The position numbers and the translations under genes are program-made. The notes under the pieces were generated by a model. The model ran no database searches. It saw nothing but the letters and a program-made list of their open reading frames with translations, and was not told where the DNA came from. A stretch of DNA of 64,000 bases from JBBRCE01 sp038205115 (GTDB lineage Bacteria; Planctomycetota; Planctomycetia; Pirellulales; JBBRCE01): NCBI GenBank assembly GCA_038205115.1, contig JBBRCE010000005.1:103824-167823 (forward strand), given 5' to 3'. Positions 1 through 8,746 of this stretch are shown here, piece by piece. Position 1 is the stretch's first letter. Each line of letters begins with the position of its first letter.

Positions 1-1946
1 CCAGGATCGGCCGTGATGGTTGTGGGCGGGCGCGCGGTCAGAATCGCAATTCCCTGCTCGGCAGAAAACTCAATCGGCGAACCTGTCTGCTCATCGATCT
101 CGCCAACCAAGTCAACGCTGCCAACCAGATTGATTCGATCGACGACGATCCGCACGCGATCGCCGTCACGCAATTTGCCAATCGGTCCGCCGGCCAGCGC
201 CTCGGGGCCAACATGCCCAATGCAGGCACCGGTGCTGACGCCCGAAAAGCGCGCGTCGGTCACCACCGCCACGTCGCGCCCCCAGGGTAAATGCTTGAGC
301 GCTGAAGTAATTTGATACGTTTCTTCCATGCCGCTACCCAGCGGACCGCGGCCGGCCAGCACCAGCACGTCGCCCGGACGTATCGGCTGGGCAGATTGTC
401 CTTTGATGGCCGCAATGGCGTCACGTTCGCGCGAAAAAATTCGCGCGGGACCGGTCTTGCGATATACGCCGTCGGCATCCACAACAGCCGGATCGATGGC
501 CGTGCTCTTAATTACCGCGCCTTCCGGCGCCAGATTGCCGCGAGGAAAACAAACCGTGCTCGTCAGACCGCGCTCGGCCGCACACGCCGCAGAAAGGATC
601 ACGTCGTCGGCTTCGACGCCATCGGCCGCCAGCAACAACGCACGCAGCCGGCGGCGACGGTCGGACGTTTCCCACTGCTGCAAGATTTCGCCCAATCTCA
701 AGCCGCTGACGGTTAGCACGTCTAATTCCAGCAATCCCATTTCGCGCAACTTGAGCATCACTTCTGGCACGCCGCCAGCTAAAAACACTTGCACCGTGGG
801 ATGACCGATCGGTCCGTTGGGCAAGGCGTCGACCAATCGCGGTACGCGACGATTGATGTTCTGCCAGTCGTCGACCACCGGCCGCCGCAATTTTGCCGCG
901 TGAGCGATGGCCGTGATGTGCAGCAGCAGGTTGGTGGAGCCACCGATGGCGGCATGCACCACCATCGCGTTGCGAATCGATGCGTCCGTGAGAATGTCGC
1001 GCGTGCGAATGCCGCGCTCGTGCATCGCCCGCAACGCCCTGGCGCTACGCGTGGCAATATCCAGCCAAATCGGTTGGCCGCTGGGCGCTAAGGCCGAGTG
1101 CGGCAGCGCCAGGCCCAGCGCTTCGGCAGTCACCTGCGCGCTGGCCGCCGTGCCCAAGAACTGGCAGCCGCCGCCAGGTGAAGCGCAGGCGCGGCAGCCC
1201 AATTCGGCCGCTTCTTGCAACGTCAGTGAACCATGCACATATCGGGCGGCAATGGATTGAATCTTGCCGGCGTCTTCGCCGATGGCCGGCGGCAGTGTCA
1301 CGCCGCCGGGCACGATGATCGTCGGCAAGTCGTGCATCGCCGCCAGTGCGAGCATCATCGCCGGCAAGCCTTTGTCGCAAGTCGCGGCGCCCAACACGCC
1401 GCGACGCTGGGGCAGCGAGCGAATCAGTCGGCGAAAGACGATCGCCGCGTCGTTTCTGTAGGCCAGGCTATCGAACATGCCCGGCGTGCCTTGCGTGCGG
1501 CCATCGCACGGATCGGAAACCGCGGCGGCAAACGGCACGCCGCCCGCAGCCTTAATTTCGCGCGCTGCGGCCTGCACCAGCAAACCAACTTCCCAGTGCC
1601 CTGTGTGAAAGCCGAGCGCCACCGGCTGACCATCGTCGCGCCGCACGCCGCCGGCGGTGCTGAGCAGCAGAAATTGCGGGCCGAGCATTTCGGCCGGTGG
1701 CCAGCCCATGCCGGCATTTTGCGTTAGGCCAAACAAATCGCCGCTGGACCATTGCCGCAACATCTCGTCCGACAGCGGCAATTGCCCCGTCGGTCCGGCC
1801 GCCTTGGTCTGCACGTCAAACAGTTGTGGGCTCGACGCATCGAACAGCGGCACATCGGCAGACGGGGGCATGGCGATTCGTTGCGCGTGGAAGTACTGCG
1901 CCAGCGAATTTTGCCGGTGCAAAGCAGTGAGCGAGCGGTCTGCCAT
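1..1946 (-). CDS. D-xylonate dehydratase, YjhG/YagF type (3' end cut by window edge)
   Basis: Member of the IlvD/Edd dehydratase superfamily, which removes water from sugar acids using an Fe-S cluster; the YjhG/YagF branch acts on D-xylonate. The 648 visible codons follow my memory of E. coli YjhG almost without gaps. Examples are the SGDLFG and NAGMGW motifs near residues 68-82, SDPCDGRTQGT with C147, the TCDKGLPA motif with C190, a CRACASPGGGC cluster (C251, C254, C261), and a STNLLLH motif. The conserved FSGVSTGACIGHVGPEALAG stretch lies near the window edge. The C-terminal few residues run off position 1. The chosen ATG gives about 10 to 30 residues more than E. coli at the N-terminus, and a start further upstream cannot be excluded. 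Function inferred from family; substrate not proven. No pathway partner lies next to it inside the window. Confidence 0.9.
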   Translation of the reverse strand, partial: MADRSLTALHRQNSLAQYFHAQRIAMPPSADVPLFDASSPQLFDVQTKAAGPTGQLPLSDEMLRQWSSGDLFGLTQNAGMGWPPAEMLGPQFLLLSTAGGVRRDDGQPVALGFHTGHWEVGLLVQAAAREIKAAGGVPFAAAVSDPCDGRTQGTPGMFDSLAYRNDAAIVFRRLIRSLPQRRGVLGAATCDKGLPAMMLALAAMHDLPTIIVPGGVTLPPAIGEDAGKIQSIAARYVHGSLTLQEAAELGCRACASPGGGCQFLGTAASAQVTAEALGLALPHSALAPSGQPIWLDIATRSARALRAMHERGIRTRDILTDASIRNAMVVHAAIGGSTNLLLHITAIAHAAKLRRPVVDDWQNINRRVPRLVDALPNGPIGHPTVQVFLAGGVPEVMLKLREMGLLELDVLTVSGLRLGEILQQWETSDRRRRLRALLLAADGVEADDVILSAACAAERGLTSTVCFPRGNLAPEGAVIKSTAIDPAVVDADGVYRKTGPARIFSRERDAIAAIKGQSAQPIRPGDVLVLAGRGPLGSGMEETYQITSALKHLPWGRDVAVVTDARFSGVSTGACIGHVGPEALAGGPIGKLRDGDRVRIVVDRINLVGSVDLVGEIDEQTGSPIEFSAEQGIAILTARPPTTITADP

Positions 1947-2045
1947 TATCTCACCGCTCCGTAATTGCCGCAAATGCTGCCGGCGGCTTAATGCGTCGCC
2001 GCGGTGCTCCAAACGTCCGCGTCCAGACGAGCGAATCGGCAGCGA

Positions 2046-2537
2046 TTATTTTGCTTTCTTGACCGCTGACGCTGCCTTGCCGGCCAGTTTCAACACCGTC
2101 TCCCACTGCGGTTTGGTGACCGGTTGCACGGAAAGCCGCGAGCCTTTACGCAGCAGTTCCATGCCATCCAAGGCGGCCACTTTGCGGAGCGAGTCCAGGC
2201 CCAGCGGTTCGGCAAAGATTTGATCCAGCTTAATATCCACCATCATCCAAATGGGCTCTTCGGGAGTGGATTTTGGGTCGTAGTGGTTTTCCGAGGCAAT
2301 CAGCGCCGTGTGGTCGGCGTAGCCCGCCTTCGCGATTTTGGCCGTGCCGACGATGGCTGGCGGATTAGCGCCAGAGTGATAAAACAGCACTCCGTCTCCC
2401 ACTTGCATCTGGTCGCGCATAAAATTACGTGCCTGGTAGTTTCGCACGCCATCCCAGTACGTCGTTTTCTTGGGGCACTTGGCCAGATCGTGGATCGAAA
2501 AACAATCCGGCTCGGATTTCAGCAGCCAATAACGCAT
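2046..2537 (-). CDS. EVE domain protein
   Basis: A 163-aa single-domain protein of the EVE family (thymocyte nuclear protein 1-like, PUA-related fold). These bind modified bases in nucleic acids; bacterial members are small and stand alone, as here. Visible hallmarks are the opening MRYWLLKSEP, then WDGVRNYQARNFMRD, the GVLFYHSG segment, the AIVGTAKI strand, and YDPKSTPEEPIWMMVDI. A lysine-rich tail closes the protein. An in-frame start lies 30 bases further upstream, but the family begins at MRYWLL, so I chose the ATG ending at 2537. It is convergent with nothing and divergent from the sigma gene; the space between holds repeated GGTCAGAGG/TCTGACCCC elements. Biological target unknown. Confidence 0.9.
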   Translation of the reverse strand: MRYWLLKSEPDCFSIHDLAKCPKKTTYWDGVRNYQARNFMRDQMQVGDGVLFYHSGANPPAIVGTAKIAKAGYADHTALIASENHYDPKSTPEEPIWMMVDIKLDQIFAEPLGLDSLRKVAALDGMELLRKGSRLSVQPVTKPQWETVLKLAGKAASAVKKAK

Positions 2538-2551
2538 GGAGGGAGAATAGG

Positions 2552-2714
2552 GGTCAGAGGGAGACAAAGGGGGCAGGGATCAGGGTTCAGAGGTCAGGGA
2601 AGAACATTTCTCGCCATTGCCTCAATTTTATGGTCTACCAGCGCATTCGATAAGGTGCAGAATGTGCCAAAACTTTTCAATTTGCAATCCTCTGACCCCT
2701 GACCCCTGACCTCT
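2552..2714. repeat. Interspersed inverted copies of a GGTCAGGG / CCCTGACC motif
   Basis: The stretch between the EVE gene and the sigma gene carries GGTCAGAGG at 2552-2560 and TTCAGAGGTCAGGGA at 2586-2600 on one arm. The opposite orientation, TCTGACCCCTGACCCCTGAC, begins at 2691 and continues CTCT to 2714. The second arm contains two tandem 8-base TGACCCC-type steps. The arms can pair across about 90 bases. The two arms lie close to the starts of divergent genes. Role unknown. Confidence 0.55.
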
Positions 2715-2768
2715 CTTTTTCCCGCAAGATATTCCGCCCAGCGGCAACTATTCAACCAGATAGCAGTC

Positions 2769-3335
2769 ATGACGCAACCACAGACCGAAATTGCCGCGGC
2801 AGACGCTGCCAAAATCGATTGGCCGGCTGTCTTTGCGCAAAATCAGGGCTGGATGCGTGCGGTGATTCTGGCTCGGCTAGGCGAGCCGCAAGCGGTGGAC
2901 GAAGTGCTGCAAGAGGTCTCGCTGGCAGCCGTTCGGCAGACTCAACCGCTGCGCGATCCCAGCAAGCTGGCACCGTGGCTCTATCGATTGGCCGTTACCC
3001 AAACGCTGCTTTACCGGCGTAAGCGGGGCCGGCGGCGGAAAATGATGGCACGTTACGCGGAAAAATTTCAGCCCACCGAGGCTGACGTCGGCGCGGTCGA
3101 TCCGCTGGGCTGGCTGCTGGCCGACGAGCGCCAGCAACGGATTCGCACCGCCATGCAGCGGCTCGCGCCCAAGGATGCAGAAATTCTGATGCTTAAATAC
3201 ACGCAGAACTGGAGTTACCACCAACTGGCCGTACATGTTGGAGTTAGCGAAAGCGCACTGGAAGCGCGGTTGCATCGCGCCCGAGCGCGGTTGCGACAGG
3301 AATTGGCCGAACTTGAGGTGATTGAAAAAATTTAA
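2769..3335 (+). CDS. ECF-type RNA polymerase sigma factor
   Basis: A 188-aa sigma-70 family protein with only regions 2 and 4, the ECF layout. Region 2 covers about residues 30-100 (the VDEVLQEVSLAAV helix, then APWLYRLAVTQTLLYRRKRG). Region 4 is a helix-turn-helix at about 130-182 (RLAPKDAEILMLKY, then WSYHQLAVHVGVSESALEAR, then LHRARARLRQEL). It directs core polymerase to a special promoter set. The next gene, 56 bases downstream, encodes a membrane protein resembling planctomycete anti-sigma factors, so the pair is probably a sigma/anti-sigma unit. The regulon and the signal cannot be read from the sequence. Confidence 0.9.
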   Translation: MTQPQTEIAAADAAKIDWPAVFAQNQGWMRAVILARLGEPQAVDEVLQEVSLAAVRQTQPLRDPSKLAPWLYRLAVTQTLLYRRKRGRRRKMMARYAEKFQPTEADVGAVDPLGWLLADERQQRIRTAMQRLAPKDAEILMLKYTQNWSYHQLAVHVGVSESALEARLHRARARLRQELAELEVIEKI

Positions 3336-3391
3336 TTGATGGTCGGCCGCCGACGCGGCCGCGGTTTTTAGTTGACAGGGTGGTGTTTACA

Positions 3392-4195
3392 ATGAATGGC
3401 ATAAACTTGAAACCCGAAGACGCCGAATTCGCGCTGCTCGACCGCCTTGTCGACGGCGAACTCTCCGAGTTCCAGCGCCGGCAACTGCTGGCCAGCATGG
3501 ACCAGCGGCCCGAAGGCTGGCGTCGTTGCGCGCTGGCGTTTTTAGAAGCGCAATCCTGGGGCAGCGAATTCAAGCTGCTGTCAGCCAATTCCGTCCGCAC
3601 TGCCGCTGCGGAAAAAACCGCCGAATTCATTCAAATTCCACCAGCGAATCTTTCCGCAGCGAATCTTCTAGCGGTGCCTGCACAAACGTCCGAACAGCAA
3701 CTCACGCCGGCGGTCAGTTCCGCGCCGACCGAACGAGCAACCCGGCCGGTCGGTTTCCGCTGGAGCACGTTTTGGGCGACGGCCGCCAGCATTTTGTTGG
3801 CGTTTGTCGGCATGCTTTATTTGCACGGCGATCTGCAATTCAAGTCGTCGGGCGGGGGCAATTCGCTCGTTTCGCACCCGCAGCCAGGATTGAATTCCGG
3901 TCGCGGGCGCACCGTGGCGGGCGGTCCGCAGACGATTACCGTCGCTTTTCCGAATCAAAACGGCATGTTGCAAACCATGCAGTTGCCCGTGGTCGAAGGC
4001 AAATCGCTCGACGAGCTGATGGCAGGCGAGCAGGAAACCGGCATTCCGCCGCAAGTGCTGGAATACTTCCGCCGCTCGGGCCAAGAAGTCAAGCAAGACC
4101 GGCAGATTGTTCCCCTCCAGTTGCAAGACGGCCGCCGCGCGTTTATGCCGGTGAATCGCGTCCGCGTCGTGCCGGCCGATCGACCGTTTCAGTGA
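3392..4195 (+). CDS. Anti-sigma-factor-like single-pass membrane protein
   Basis: A 267-aa protein with a short N-terminal helical domain (LLDRLVDGELSEFQRRQLL at 15-33, then PEGWRRCALAFLEAQSW). This segment recurs in planctomycete genes behind ECF sigma factors. A low-complexity linker follows, then one membrane span at about 125-145 (FWATAASILLAFVGMLYL), then an extracytoplasmic part of about 120 residues. That topology suits holding the sigma factor at the membrane on the cytoplasmic side and sensing outside. I chose ATG 3392 over the GTG codons 9-12 bases earlier because AGGGTGG sits 8 bases before it. There is no HxxxCxxC zinc motif. Role inferred from position and topology. Confidence 0.7.
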   Translation: MNGINLKPEDAEFALLDRLVDGELSEFQRRQLLASMDQRPEGWRRCALAFLEAQSWGSEFKLLSANSVRTAAAEKTAEFIQIPPANLSAANLLAVPAQTSEQQLTPAVSSAPTERATRPVGFRWSTFWATAASILLAFVGMLYLHGDLQFKSSGGGNSLVSHPQPGLNSGRGRTVAGGPQTITVAFPNQNGMLQTMQLPVVEGKSLDELMAGEQETGIPPQVLEYFRRSGQEVKQDRQIVPLQLQDGRRAFMPVNRVRVVPADRPFQ

Positions 4196-4306
4196 AAACC
4201 GTAAATCGAGCGTGGAGATTTTCCCTTGGCCACGCGGGCACGGGTGGTTGCATTACGAAGAATGGGCAGTTTAGAATTGGCCTCGAACTTTACTAATTCG
4301 TAAACG

Positions 4307-5713
4307 ATGGGTACCAACATGATCGGTAGCGAGTGGATCAATCGCGCATTGTTGAGCGGCTTGCTGGCGGCTGGACCATTGGCCGTTGGCGGTTTCGCAC
4401 AGTCCGATACCCCGCAGCGCGCGCCCGGTGCGCCGCATCGGATTCAAGCGATCGTTCCGGTCGTCACAACTCCAGCTGCGCCGTCGGCCGGTTCGAATTC
4501 GCAACCCGGCACGCCTGCGCCAGATGATCCGCGCGGCCCGGTCGAGGTGCGCGTGGAGGTCAACACCGCCGAATTGCCAGTGCCCGGCAAGCCGGCAATC
4601 GTTCAGCCCTGGACGCGAATTCTGCCCGCACAAACGATCTCCGAGGTGGGCGAAGGCCGAGTGATCACAATTCAAAACGCCGTGGAAGCCACCAAACCGC
4701 TGGGGCAAACGGTCGAGGGCTTTGGCACGATCACCTTGATCGACCAGAGCAAAGACGCGCCAGCGGCCTCGTACTGGATTGGCGTGCAGGCCGATCCCTC
4801 GCCCGATGTGTTGCGGCGCCATCTGGGTCTATCGAACGATCAAGGTTTATCGATTTTGCAGGTTGTTGCCGACAGCCCTGCCGCCAAAGCCGGCTTGCAG
4901 CCAATGGACGTCATTACAACCGTCGAAGGCAAACCGGTGGGTGAAGTTTCACAGTTGATCGTGGCCATTGAAGCAGCGAGAGAAAACGCGATCAAAGGAA
5001 CATTGCTGCGGGCCGGAAAGAATGTCGATTTCGCGGTCATCCCAACCAAGCGGACCGATGCGGCCAAGCCCACGGTTTCCGCCACCGCCACGACGGATGT
5101 CGAGTCGGGCAACGTCCTGTATATCAACCCGGGTGCAGGTCAACCAACGGCTCCAGCCAAAGATGTTTTGGTTCCCCGCGATGATGCACCGCCCGAAGTG
5201 AAAAAATGGATTGCCGGGCACACCGCCGCGTCGGGCCAAATCATGGCCACACCGCAAGTCATCGCCTTTTCGGCGGCCATGGTGGCGCTGCCGGACGACG
5301 TGACCGTGGTTGTCACTCGCCAGGGTAAACAGCCAACCAAAATCGCCGTCACCAAAGGCGATAAGCATTGGGAAGTGACCGACACGCAACTGGACCAATT
5401 GCCGGAGTCGGTGCGAAATCTGGTCATGATTGCCATGGGTCCGGGACCTGTGCCGATGACAATGGCCATGTCGCCGCCGGGCGGAACGCTGCCGTCCAAC
5501 GGAACGTTCACCTTGCGGATCGCGCCGCCAGCGGAATTGGAAGCAAAACAACAGCCGGGCGGCGAGAGCAAAGCCGATGAGCGGAAATTGCGATCCTCGG
5601 CCGTGACGCCCGCCAATAGCGAAACGCGCGATGAAATGATCTTGCGTCGGCTGGACAAGATCCAGCGCGACGTTGAAGCCTTGTCGCGCGAACAAAAAGG
5701 CGATCGCCGCTAG
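4307..5713 (+). CDS. Secreted PDZ-domain protein
   Basis: A 468-aa protein. The N-terminus has a signal peptide ending near GGFAQSD, then a Pro/Ala-rich stretch to about residue 80. One PDZ domain lies at about residues 165-245 (the SPAAKAGLQPMDVITTVEGK signature). No protease domain is visible. The C-terminal 35 residues form a charged helix (LRRLDKIQRDVEALSREQK) that could be a short coiled coil. PDZ domains bind C-terminal peptides, so an envelope scaffold or a sensor for damaged proteins is plausible. It lies 111 bases after the anti-sigma-like gene in the same direction, so it is probably part of that regulon or operon. ATG 4319 is an alternative start giving a tighter signal peptide. 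Confidence 0.7.
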   Translation: MGTNMIGSEWINRALLSGLLAAGPLAVGGFAQSDTPQRAPGAPHRIQAIVPVVTTPAAPSAGSNSQPGTPAPDDPRGPVEVRVEVNTAELPVPGKPAIVQPWTRILPAQTISEVGEGRVITIQNAVEATKPLGQTVEGFGTITLIDQSKDAPAASYWIGVQADPSPDVLRRHLGLSNDQGLSILQVVADSPAAKAGLQPMDVITTVEGKPVGEVSQLIVAIEAARENAIKGTLLRAGKNVDFAVIPTKRTDAAKPTVSATATTDVESGNVLYINPGAGQPTAPAKDVLVPRDDAPPEVKKWIAGHTAASGQIMATPQVIAFSAAMVALPDDVTVVVTRQGKQPTKIAVTKGDKHWEVTDTQLDQLPESVRNLVMIAMGPGPVPMTMAMSPPGGTLPSNGTFTLRIAPPAELEAKQQPGGESKADERKLRSSAVTPANSETRDEMILRRLDKIQRDVEALSREQKGDRR

Positions 5714-5784
5714 TACACTTCGCCACCATCAGGGCAGCCATCGGCGCGGAGTGGCAGTGGCTGAGCCTGTTTTTCACGCCATTT

Positions 5785-5826
5785 CAAACGCCGCTCGACA
5801 AAATGTGTTTTGTCGAGCGGCGTTTG
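5785..5826 (+). terminator. Perfect 19-bp stem, 4-base loop hairpin
   Basis: CAAACGCCGCTCGACAAAA (5785-5803), loop TGTG, and its exact complement (5808-5826). It sits 72 bases after the PDZ gene stop and before the sucC promoter. It has the strength of an intrinsic terminator but no T-run follows; the T's are inside the stem. Confidence 0.7.
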
Positions 5827-5867
5827 CGCGCGCCAGTGCTGTCTGCCGGAAAGCATCGGGCCACGCG

Positions 5868-5897
5868 TTGACCAGTCATCGTCGCGGCCCGTATAAT
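5868..5897 (+). promoter_or_regulatory. sigma70-like promoter for sucC
   Basis: TTGACC (5868-5873), an 18-base spacer, and a perfect TATAAT (5892-5897). Transcription would start near 5904, giving a leader of about 68 bases before the sucC ATG. It lies directly after the strong hairpin, so sucCD appears insulated from the upstream genes. Confidence 0.65.
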
Positions 5898-5971
5898 CCG
5901 CCACATCGGTTGGCGCACTTTTACAGCAGCCACCTACCGCCGTATGAGCCGTCAACGAGTCAGGGCAAGCG

Positions 5972-7159
5972 ATGAAAATCCACGAATTTCAGGCCAAGCA
6001 AATCCTTCGCGCCGCCGGCGTGGCCGTGCCGCGCGGAATCGTGGCAAAAACGCCGGACGAGGCGGCCGCCGCGTACAAAGAACTGGGCGGAAAAATTGCC
6101 GTGGTCAAGGCGCAAATTCATGCCGGCGGACGCGGTAAAGGCAACATCAAAGCCATCCCCACGCAGCGCGGCGTGCAGTTGGTCAAATCGGCCGACGAAG
6201 CGGCGCAAGCCGCCAAAAACCTACTCGGCGGCGAACTGGTCACCATTCAAACCGGCGCGGCGGGTCAAACCGTGCGGCAAGTGCTCGTCGAAGAAGGCTG
6301 CGATATCGCCCGCGAACTTTACCTGGCCGTGTTGGTGGATCGCGCGGCGGCCGGCCCAGTGCTGATTGCCTCGGCCGAAGGTGGCATGAACATCGAAGAC
6401 GTGGCGGAAAAAACGCCTGAGCGAATCTTTCACGAGCCGTTTCATCCCGACGTTGGGCTGCAGAGCTACCAGGTTCGCAAGTTGGCCGGCAAGCTGGGCC
6501 TGACCGGAGCAGCGGCCCGATCGGCCGAAAAATTTATGAAGTCGCTGTGCAAAGTGTTCGTCCAGCAAGATTGCAGCCTGCTGGAAATCAACCCGCTGGT
6601 TGTCACCGGCGCGGGCGAACTGCTGGCGCTCGATGCCAAAATGACCTTTGACGATAACGCCATGTTCCGGCATAAAGATTTGGAACCGCTCCGCGACCTG
6701 GGCGAAGAAGAACCGGCCGAAGTTCGGGCAGGCAAGTCGGGACTCAGCTACGTCAAGCTCGAAGGCAATATCGGCTGTCTGGTCAACGGCGCGGGACTGG
6801 CCATGAGCACGATGGACTTGATCAAGTATCACGGCGGACAACCGGCCAACTTCCTGGATGTGGGCGGCGGCGCCAACGTGGAACAAGTGACCGAAGCCTT
6901 CCGTATTTTGCTCGACGACAAAAACGTCAGAGGCGTGCTGGTCAATATCTTTGGCGGCATCATGCGTTGCACCACCATCGCCACGGCCATTCTGGAAGCT
7001 TACCAAAGCGTGGGTTTTAACGTGCCGCTGGTCGTGCGACTCGAAGGCACCGAAGTGGAAGAGGGCCGCAAGATTCTGGCCGGTAGCGGTTTGAAGATCA
7101 TCGCCGCCGAAGGCTTGACCGACGCCGCCCAAAAAATCGTCGCGGCTGTCGCGGCTTAA
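5972..7159 (+). CDS. sucC: Succinate-CoA ligase, beta subunit
   Basis: Beta subunit of succinyl-CoA synthetase in the TCA cycle. It makes ATP (or GTP) from succinyl-CoA, ADP and phosphate together with the alpha subunit. At 395 aa it has the family length. It begins MKIHEFQAKQILRAAGV, has an ATP-grasp domain (residues 1 to about 240) with HAGGRGKG, and a CoA-ligase domain after that. The signature GGGANVEQVTEAF leads into the NIFGGIMRC loop that contacts the active-site histidine of the partner. sucD follows after 60 bases in the same direction. Assignment follows from the clear family motifs; nucleotide specificity is not proven. Confidence 0.97.
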   Translation: MKIHEFQAKQILRAAGVAVPRGIVAKTPDEAAAAYKELGGKIAVVKAQIHAGGRGKGNIKAIPTQRGVQLVKSADEAAQAAKNLLGGELVTIQTGAAGQTVRQVLVEEGCDIARELYLAVLVDRAAAGPVLIASAEGGMNIEDVAEKTPERIFHEPFHPDVGLQSYQVRKLAGKLGLTGAAARSAEKFMKSLCKVFVQQDCSLLEINPLVVTGAGELLALDAKMTFDDNAMFRHKDLEPLRDLGEEEPAEVRAGKSGLSYVKLEGNIGCLVNGAGLAMSTMDLIKYHGGQPANFLDVGGGANVEQVTEAFRILLDDKNVRGVLVNIFGGIMRCTTIATAILEAYQSVGFNVPLVVRLEGTEVEEGRKILAGSGLKIIAAEGLTDAAQKIVAAVAA

Positions 7160-7219
7160 GCATCACCCCAGCATCATCATCGCCAGCAAAATCGCAACTT
7201 CAACGTAGTCGGCCAATCC

Positions 7220-8098
7220 ATGAGCATCCTGATCGATAAAAACACCCGCGTCATTTGCCAAGGTATTACCGGCAAGGTGGGGCAGTTTCATACCCGCGGC
7301 TGTCTGGCCTACGGCACGCAAATGGTCGGCGGCGTGACACCCGGCAAACGTGGCGAAAAGATCGAAGGCCTGCCAGTCTTTGACACCGTGGGCGAAGCGG
7401 TCGAACAAACCGGCGCAAACGCCACGATGATTTTCGTGCCGCCGGCATTTACGGCCGACGCCATTCTCGAAGCCATCGATGCCGGTATTCCGGTGGTCAT
7501 CGCCATTACCGAGGGCGTGCCGGTCATCGACATGGTTCGCGTGTACGACGTTGTCAAACGCAGCAAGTCCGTGCTGATTGGTCCCAATTGCCCCGGTGTG
7601 ATTACGCCGGAAGAATGCAAAATTGGCATCATGCCAGGCTACATTCATAAGAGTGGGCCGGTGGGCGTGATGAGCCGCAGCGGAACGCTCACCTACGAAG
7701 CCGTGTGGCAATTGACGTCACTCGGACTCGGCCAATCCACCTGCGTGGGCCTTGGTGGCGATCCGATCGTCGGCATGTCGTTCATCGATTTGCTCACCCT
7801 GTTCCAAGCCGATCCCAAGACCGAAGCGATCATGATGATGGGCGAGATCGGCGGCAATGCTGAAGAGCAAGCCGCGGAATTCATCCGCGACCACGTCACC
7901 AAGCCGGTGGCGGCATTCATTGCCGGTCGCACCGCGCCGCCCGGCAAACGCATGGGACACGCCGGCGCCATCATCTCGGGCGGCAAAGGCACCGCGGCCG
8001 ACAAAGTGGCCGCGCTGGAAGCCGCCGGAATCGAAGTGGCCGCCAGCCCGGCCGATATGGGCGCGGCCATGCAACGTGCCATCGCCAAGAAACGCTAG
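7220..8098 (+). CDS. sucD: Succinate-CoA ligase, alpha subunit
   Basis: Alpha subunit of succinyl-CoA synthetase, 292 aa. The N-terminal Rossmann CoA-binding domain starts MSILIDKNTRVICQGITGK; GPNCPGVITPEECKIGIMPG and the SRSGTLTYEAVWQLT stretch follow. The phosphorylated catalytic histidine is in MGHAGAIISGGKGTA near residue 245. It is co-directional with sucC, with a 60-base gap and no terminator between them, so the two are one operon. The DinB-fold gene begins within 20 bases of the stop and may be co-transcribed. Confidence 0.97.
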   Translation: MSILIDKNTRVICQGITGKVGQFHTRGCLAYGTQMVGGVTPGKRGEKIEGLPVFDTVGEAVEQTGANATMIFVPPAFTADAILEAIDAGIPVVIAITEGVPVIDMVRVYDVVKRSKSVLIGPNCPGVITPEECKIGIMPGYIHKSGPVGVMSRSGTLTYEAVWQLTSLGLGQSTCVGLGGDPIVGMSFIDLLTLFQADPKTEAIMMMGEIGGNAEEQAAEFIRDHVTKPVAAFIAGRTAPPGKRMGHAGAIISGGKGTAADKVAALEAAGIEVAASPADMGAAMQRAIAKKR

Positions 8099-8115
8099 AG
8101 CCCTTGACCATCGGG

Positions 8116-8592
8116 ATGAGCAACATGGATCGCGATCTGATCGAACAATATGCCGCCGGCGGACCGAAACTGAGCACGGCCATCGCCGGATTGACCGAGC
8201 GAGATCTGCACACGCCGCCTTCGACCGGTGGCTGGACGATTGGGCAAATCGTGATGCACCTGATGGATTGCGATCTGATTGCCGCGGATCGCATGAAACG
8301 CGTGATCGCCGAGCCGTACGTGCCAACACTCGTGGGCTTCGATGAATCGGCATTTTCCGCCAATTTGTTTTACGATCAACTCGACGCCCACATTGCGGCG
8401 GATATTTTCGAAAAGAACCGCCAGTTGACCGCGCACATTCTCCGCAGTCTGCCGGACACTTCGTTCGAGCGCGTTGGCAACCACACCGAACGCGGCACGC
8501 TCACGTTGGAATCGCTGGTGCAAATCATGGTTGGTCACTTGGATCACCATCTCAAATACCTGCACGAAAAGCGCCGCGGTCTTGGTAAGTAA
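8116..8592 (+). CDS. DinB-family (YfiT-like) protein
   Basis: A 158-aa four-helix-bundle protein of the DinB/YfiT superfamily, metal-dependent enzymes including thiol transferases. Evidence: the LHTPPSTGGWTIGQIVMHL segment, where family members place the first metal-site histidine (H in VMHLMD), and the C-terminal VGHLDHHLKYLHEKR, which supplies the other His pair. The third-position sequence typical of the family is therefore complete. A TTG start 12 bases earlier and an ATG 9 bases later are both possible. It lies immediately after sucD. Substrate unknown; the link to sucCD may only be positional. Confidence 0.8.
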   Translation: MSNMDRDLIEQYAAGGPKLSTAIAGLTERDLHTPPSTGGWTIGQIVMHLMDCDLIAADRMKRVIAEPYVPTLVGFDESAFSANLFYDQLDAHIAADIFEKNRQLTAHILRSLPDTSFERVGNHTERGTLTLESLVQIMVGHLDHHLKYLHEKRRGLGK

Positions 8593-8746
8593 CTCATCGA
8601 TTCGGTTGGGCATTTCTGTTTGGCGACAGTCCAGTACCGTTATCGAACCTGCGCAGCCGCACTGTGGAAATCGCGCGCCGGCAGCAGTATGCTAATTCGA
8701 ACGTCGCGAGTTGAATTTCTTTCATTGCCCCAGCTGTGCGTAATTC

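Noticed and set aside
1657..2223. Plus-strand frame over the dehydratase start and the EVE gene
   Set aside because: Both minus-strand genes have strong family matches; this is a shadow.
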